This document shows, piece by piece, positions 15,227 through 17,898 of a stretch of 17,898 nucleotides of DNA. Source of the stretch: Proteobacteria bacterium UBA1278 (GTDB taxonomy: Bacteria; Pseudomonadota; Gammaproteobacteria; Comchoanobacterales; Comchoanobacteraceae); NCBI GenBank assembly GCA_002308435.1, contig DBUY01000037.1:799-18696 (forward strand), read 5' to 3'. Within the stretch, counting starts at the first letter, position 1. Every line of letters begins with the position of its first letter. The translations under genes were made by a program, and so were the position numbers. Under the pieces are notes generated by a model. The model was not told the origin of the DNA. It did not search any database and saw only the letters and a program-made list of their open reading frames with translations.

Positions 15227-16752
15227 GAGGCTTGCTCAATAACGGTATTACTCAAAGAGTCGTCATGTTGTGGCACTGTAGTGAGGAGACGATCAACGAC
15301 TTTTGCTGAACAAAGCACGCCTGGTAGCCCGGCACCAGGGTGTGTGCCAGCACCAACGAGGTAGAGGTTTTTTGGTCCTTCAGCGTGATTGTGGTACCGG
15401 AACCAGGCGGACTGTTTGAATGTTGGTGCAATTGAGAAGCCTTCTCCATCGGGACAGAGGTGTTCATTTTTGAAATCGAGCGGGGTTTTATAGAAAACGT
15501 GATCTAATTGTTCAATACAGCCTGGCAATAAGGTGTCATCAAGATTCTCAAGTACTTTCTTTTGTAATATTGGCCCAATGGTTGTCCAGTCCTGCCCACC
15601 TTGCAGATTTGGCACAGGGACTAGGGCATAGAAACTGTCACAGCCCTCGGGCGCAAAGCTCGGGTCTGTAGCAGTAGGTCGATGCAGATAAAGTGAAAAG
15701 TCATCGGCCAACGTCTTGTGTTGAAAGATATCTTCGAGTAGAGCTTGGTAGCGTGGTCCTAGAGAGATGGTGTGATGGGCCACTTTTGGAAACTGTTTTT
15801 TCGTGCCAAAAAACAACACAAATAAACCCATCGACTTTTCACACTGTTGTCGTTTTCGATGCGCGCTTTTCTTCACGCTATGCTGGGGTAGCATGTGTTG
15901 ATACAAGTGACTGGGGTCAGTGTTGGCAATAATGATATCACAGCCAAAATGTTGCTTACTGTCTGTTGATACCCCGGTTACACGTTGATTTTTATTGACG
16001 CGGATGGCCGAGACGGTTTCTTGTAATCGAATGTCAATCCCGACGTCCAGCATCAGTTGTGTCAGTGCATCAACGAGGGCGCCAGTACCCCCTTTTGGGA
16101 AAAATATACCGTCCTTTCGCTCAAGATAGTGAATGAGATTGTAGATGCTCGTGGTATCGAATGGATTACCACCAACCAGGAGAGGTTGCATTGAAAATGC
16201 TTGCCGTAACTTATCTGATTTCAGGTATCGACAAACCAATTGCCACACTGATCGGTCACTTCGTAACCGCAGCATGCTGGGGATACATCGAATGAGGCTG
16301 CTTAGTCGATGAAAAGGTTGATCGGCCAGTTGCTCAAATCCGATTTGATAGATTGCTTTTGAACGCTCGAGGAGTTTTTTATAGCCCTCCATATCTTCAG
16401 GGGAGATGGCTTCAATCTCGGTAAGGGTGTCTTCGAGTGTGCCGCCATAATTGAAGTGAGTACCGTCGTGAAAGCGAAAGCGATACCACAAATCTAGGGG
16501 AATAAATTCGATATAGTCTTGTCTTCGCTTGCCAAATAGATCAAACAATTCATCGAAAAGTTGTGGTGCAGTAATCACTGTTGGTCCAGCATCATGACGA
16601 AATGGTCCACATTGATAGACTTGTGCTTTACCACCAAGTCGTTGTCCGCGATCAATTAAGGTGACGGCATAGCCTTTGCGGCGTGCTCTGAGTGCTGCTG
16701 CCATTCCGCCAAATCCGCCGCCGATGACAATACATTTTTTGTGTTGTTGCAT
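15223..16752 (-). CDS. crtI: Phytoene desaturase, CrtI type
   Basis: A 509-residue FAD-dependent desaturase that converts phytoene to lycopene in four steps at the membrane. Seen: the N-terminal FAD motif GGGFGGMAAALRARRKGYAV (11-30), RLGGKAQVYQ (38-47) and HDAGPTVIT (53-61), all characteristic of CrtI. The C-terminal bacterial phytoene dehydrogenase signature NLYLVGAGTHPGAGLPGVLC (462-481) continues as SAKVV. Length is normal (about 490-510). First gene of the operon; the stop overlaps the crtB start by 4 bp. The leader (16753-16790) has no convincing Shine-Dalgarno. A 13-bp palindrome lies 33 bp upstream. Confidence 0.95.
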   Translation of the reverse strand: MQQHKKCIVIGGGFGGMAAALRARRKGYAVTLIDRGQRLGGKAQVYQCGPFRHDAGPTVITAPQLFDELFDLFGKRRQDYIEFIPLDLWYRFRFHDGTHFNYGGTLEDTLTEIEAISPEDMEGYKKLLERSKAIYQIGFEQLADQPFHRLSSLIRCIPSMLRLRSDRSVWQLVCRYLKSDKLRQAFSMQPLLVGGNPFDTTSIYNLIHYLERKDGIFFPKGGTGALVDALTQLMLDVGIDIRLQETVSAIRVNKNQRVTGVSTDSKQHFGCDIIIANTDPSHLYQHMLPQHSVKKSAHRKRQQCEKSMGLFVLFFGTKKQFPKVAHHTISLGPRYQALLEDIFQHKTLADDFSLYLHRPTATDPSFAPEGCDSFYALVPVPNLQGGQDWTTIGPILQKKVLENLDDTLLPGCIEQLDHVFYKTPLDFKNEHLCPDGEGFSIAPTFKQSAWFRYHNHAEGPKNLYLVGAGTHPGAGLPGVLCSAKVVDRLLTTVPQHDDSLSNTVIEQAS

Positions 16753-16784
16753 GAGGTGATTGTCAACTTATCTTCATACCAGTC

Positions 16785-16797
16785 TAACAGTATGTTA
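16785..16797. promoter_or_regulatory. Palindromic candidate operator upstream of crtI
   Basis: TAACA-GTA-TGTTA is a perfect 5-bp inverted repeat with a 3-base spacer, centred about 39 bp before the crtI start codon in the intergenic region between the crt operon and the divergent gene at 17002. This is where a regulator of the operon could bind. Carotenoid operons are often controlled by LitR/CarH-type regulators, but I cannot match this site to any known operator. A repeat this short may be chance. Confidence 0.25.
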
Positions 16798-16951
16798 AGC
16801 ATTGGCAAGTGAAATCGTGTATTGATCGGTGTAAAAGCAAAATATGATTCGATGATCACGGCAATCGATACCTATTGGGTGACGAATGGTAATTAGGTGA
16901 TGGATACCATAGGTTTTGTAAGCTAATGCTGCTTCTGTTTCTGTCAAGTGC

Positions 16952-16980
16952 TTGCTTATCATCGGCGCAACCGTTATAAT
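16952..16980 (+). promoter_or_regulatory. Sigma-70-type promoter for the 192-residue gene
   Basis: TTGCTT (16952-16957) and TATAAT (16975-16980) are separated by exactly 17 bp. The -10 is perfect; the -35 keeps TTG. Transcription would begin near 16987, giving a leader of about 15 bases before the ATG at 17002. TAGGT five bases before the ATG could serve as a weak ribosome site. Confidence 0.6.
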
Positions 16981-17001
16981 ATCACAAAAAAATAGGTAAA
17001 A

Positions 17002-17580
17002 ATGTCCAATATTTATAAAACTACGCCATACCTAAGTCCTGCACTCGCATCTGTTTTTGATGTGCATGCATCGCAAAGTTATGAATTAGTGCCCGGGCTT
17101 ACCATTACGCATCCGTCTAATGTGAATGAGTATAATGTGATGTTGACACTCGGACAGTGTATCATTCACAAACAATCGTATCCGAAATACACTTCTCGAA
17201 TTAATGACTACTTGTGGCGTATTGGTCGACATCTTGTTAAGAATGGTCAATTGCATATGTTTCGTGCAGCGTTGGGCCAAGCTAATGATATGGGTTTGCG
17301 GTCAAGTGGCCTTTCGTTGAGCACTGGCTTTACTCGCTTGCCACCAGAAAGTCAGTTACAGGAACTATTTACTTACAAAACTGCTTATCCTGGAAAAATC
17401 GCTGATGTTAATGCCTATTTATGGAGGATATGTGATCAGTTTACGATGAGTGACCATACATTTTCGTTATTTAGAAAATGCTATCAGTACACCGGCAATG
17501 ATCTCGGTGCTATTGGTGCCTTCCAGATGGAAAAGCTTCAAGCATTGACAGATTTATCAGGGGTTAAATCCTCCCGGTGA
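17002..17580 (+). CDS. Orphan 192-residue protein with two internal repeats
   Basis: No family recognised and no signal peptide or membrane segment. The protein contains two copies of a unit of about 55-60 residues. Unit 1 (about 46-104) reads YPKYTSRINDYLWRIGRHL...FRAALGQANDMGLRSSGLS; unit 2 (about 116-172) reads YPGKIADVNAYLWRICDQF...FRKCYQYTGNDLGAIG. The shared pattern is YP...(x)(I/V)N.YLWRI...(x)LF or MFR......(N)D(L/M)G. Such helical repeat units suggest a small protein-binding domain (inference). It has the best promoter in the window (16952-16980) and a very short leader. It is divergent from the crt operon, but nothing shows it is a regulator: no helix-turn-helix or known DNA-binding motif is visible. 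Confidence 0.7.
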   Translation: MSNIYKTTPYLSPALASVFDVHASQSYELVPGLTITHPSNVNEYNVMLTLGQCIIHKQSYPKYTSRINDYLWRIGRHLVKNGQLHMFRAALGQANDMGLRSSGLSLSTGFTRLPPESQLQELFTYKTAYPGKIADVNAYLWRICDQFTMSDHTFSLFRKCYQYTGNDLGAIGAFQMEKLQALTDLSGVKSSR

Positions 17581-17626
17581 TTGAAATTGCATGCGGTTTG
17601 GTTTTGTGTTGGTCAGCTTTTTTGAT

Positions 17627-17779
17627 TCAATAATGGATGCCTCGAGGGCCGATACCATCATGAAAATAAAAACAGGTATGGGCGACGTTCGTTGTCATCA
17701 TGCTGCCTGCTGTGCCACTGCTTAGATAGCCATCATCAGTGTGAAACCAGAGCTGATACTTGCTTGGACAGGTGATGAT
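17627..17779 (-). pseudogene. Possible gene remnant, open frame without a start
   Basis: Between an upstream TAA (17780-17782) and a TGA (17627-17629) the minus strand is open for 50 codons with protein-like composition, including KYQLWFHTDDGYLSSGTAGS and HTCFYFHDGIGPRGIHY. The only ATG (MMTTNV) would leave 24 residues. It is not in the frame of the gene ending at 17803. It could be the tail of a decayed or frameshifted gene, a small gene with a rare start, or chance. Confidence 0.25.
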
Positions 17780-17788
17780 TTACCTGTC
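17767..17788. terminator. Inverted repeat after the right-edge gene
   Basis: GACAGGT (17767-17773) and ACCTGTC (17782-17788) form a perfect 7-bp stem with an 8-base loop, starting 15 bp beyond the stop of the minus-strand gene at the right edge. No T tract follows on the minus strand, so a rho-independent terminator is only a weak proposal; it could be a processing or binding site. Confidence 0.3.
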
Positions 17789-17802
17789 TACGTTTTGTGT
17801 GA

Positions 17803-17898
17803 TCAAAGTTTTGCGAAGATCCGATAGGTGAGGGTAGTGCCGGTGATACTGATGATATCTAGGCGCACCGAACCAACTTGTGTCGGGCCATTTCGTGC
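17803..17898 (-). CDS. C-terminal end of an unidentified gene (5' part outside window)
   Basis: From the right edge the minus strand reads 31 codons and a TGA: ARNGPTQVGSVRLDIISITG then TTLTYRIFAKL. The pattern of alternating beta-strand residues (VRLDIISITG, TLTYRIFA) looks like the last strands of a beta-sandwich or an immunoglobulin-like domain, as found at the ends of secreted enzymes. The fragment is too short to name a family. The frame is unbroken to the edge, so the gene probably continues. Confidence 0.45.
   Translation of the reverse strand, partial: ARNGPTQVGSVRLDIISITGTTLTYRIFAKL

Noticed and set aside
16761..16766. Perfect TTGACA (minus strand) just before crtI
   Set aside because: At normal spacing its -10 would fall inside the crtI coding region and reads CACAAA, so it cannot drive crtI.
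1..17898. CRISPR arrays, tRNA genes, rRNA genes, transposases or phage integrases
   Set aside because: No regularly spaced repeats, tRNA-like cloverleaf sequence or transposase/integrase motif was seen on either strand by eye.

Overview
The window looks like a chromosomal segment of a moderately AT-rich gammaproteobacterium. Evidence is indirect: a bacterial tRNA-dihydrouridine synthase, marine-type carotenoid and retinal genes, bacterial start and promoter signals, and several large orphan proteins of the kind common in host-associated Legionellales-like bacteria. The taxonomic placement is inference. No tRNA, rRNA, CRISPR array, intact insertion sequence or phage gene was found.

Left part (1-5691): the window opens inside an orphan gene with an HSEL / AGELYF / SGHYRP module. 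A convergent gene for an FkbM-like methyltransferase with an N-terminal hydrophobic segment follows. Divergent from it is a membrane-anchored protein that resembles a glycosyltransferase. Next come a tRNA-dihydrouridine synthase and a 545-residue orphan protein, which is preceded by a signal-peptide-like mini-ORF in another frame.

Middle part (5692-11791): two adjacent minus-strand genes encode paralogous small membrane proteins. A secreted seven-repeat EAR/EPTP beta-propeller follows. Head to head with it, on the plus strand, lies a decayed copy of the propeller's last blade. A zinc alcohol dehydrogenase of the NADP-dependent cinnamyl-alcohol type and a 524-residue soluble orphan protein close this part.

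Right part (11792-17898): after a 441-bp spacer comes the clearest system here, a tight minus-strand operon crtI-crtB-crtY-blh. Every junction overlaps. It encodes the steps from geranylgeranyl diphosphate to phytoene, lycopene, beta-carotene and finally retinal. Neither a GGPP synthase nor a rhodopsin gene is in the window; both are expected elsewhere in the genome. Downstream of the divergent promoter region is a 192-residue orphan protein built of two repeats. The right edge holds the end of an unidentified minus-strand gene and a short open stretch that may be a gene remnant.

Most genes have weak or no Shine-Dalgarno sequences. Notable exceptions are the alcohol dehydrogenase, where a clear AGGAG fixes the start, and a 10-codon mini-ORF that overlaps the start of the glycosyltransferase-like gene.
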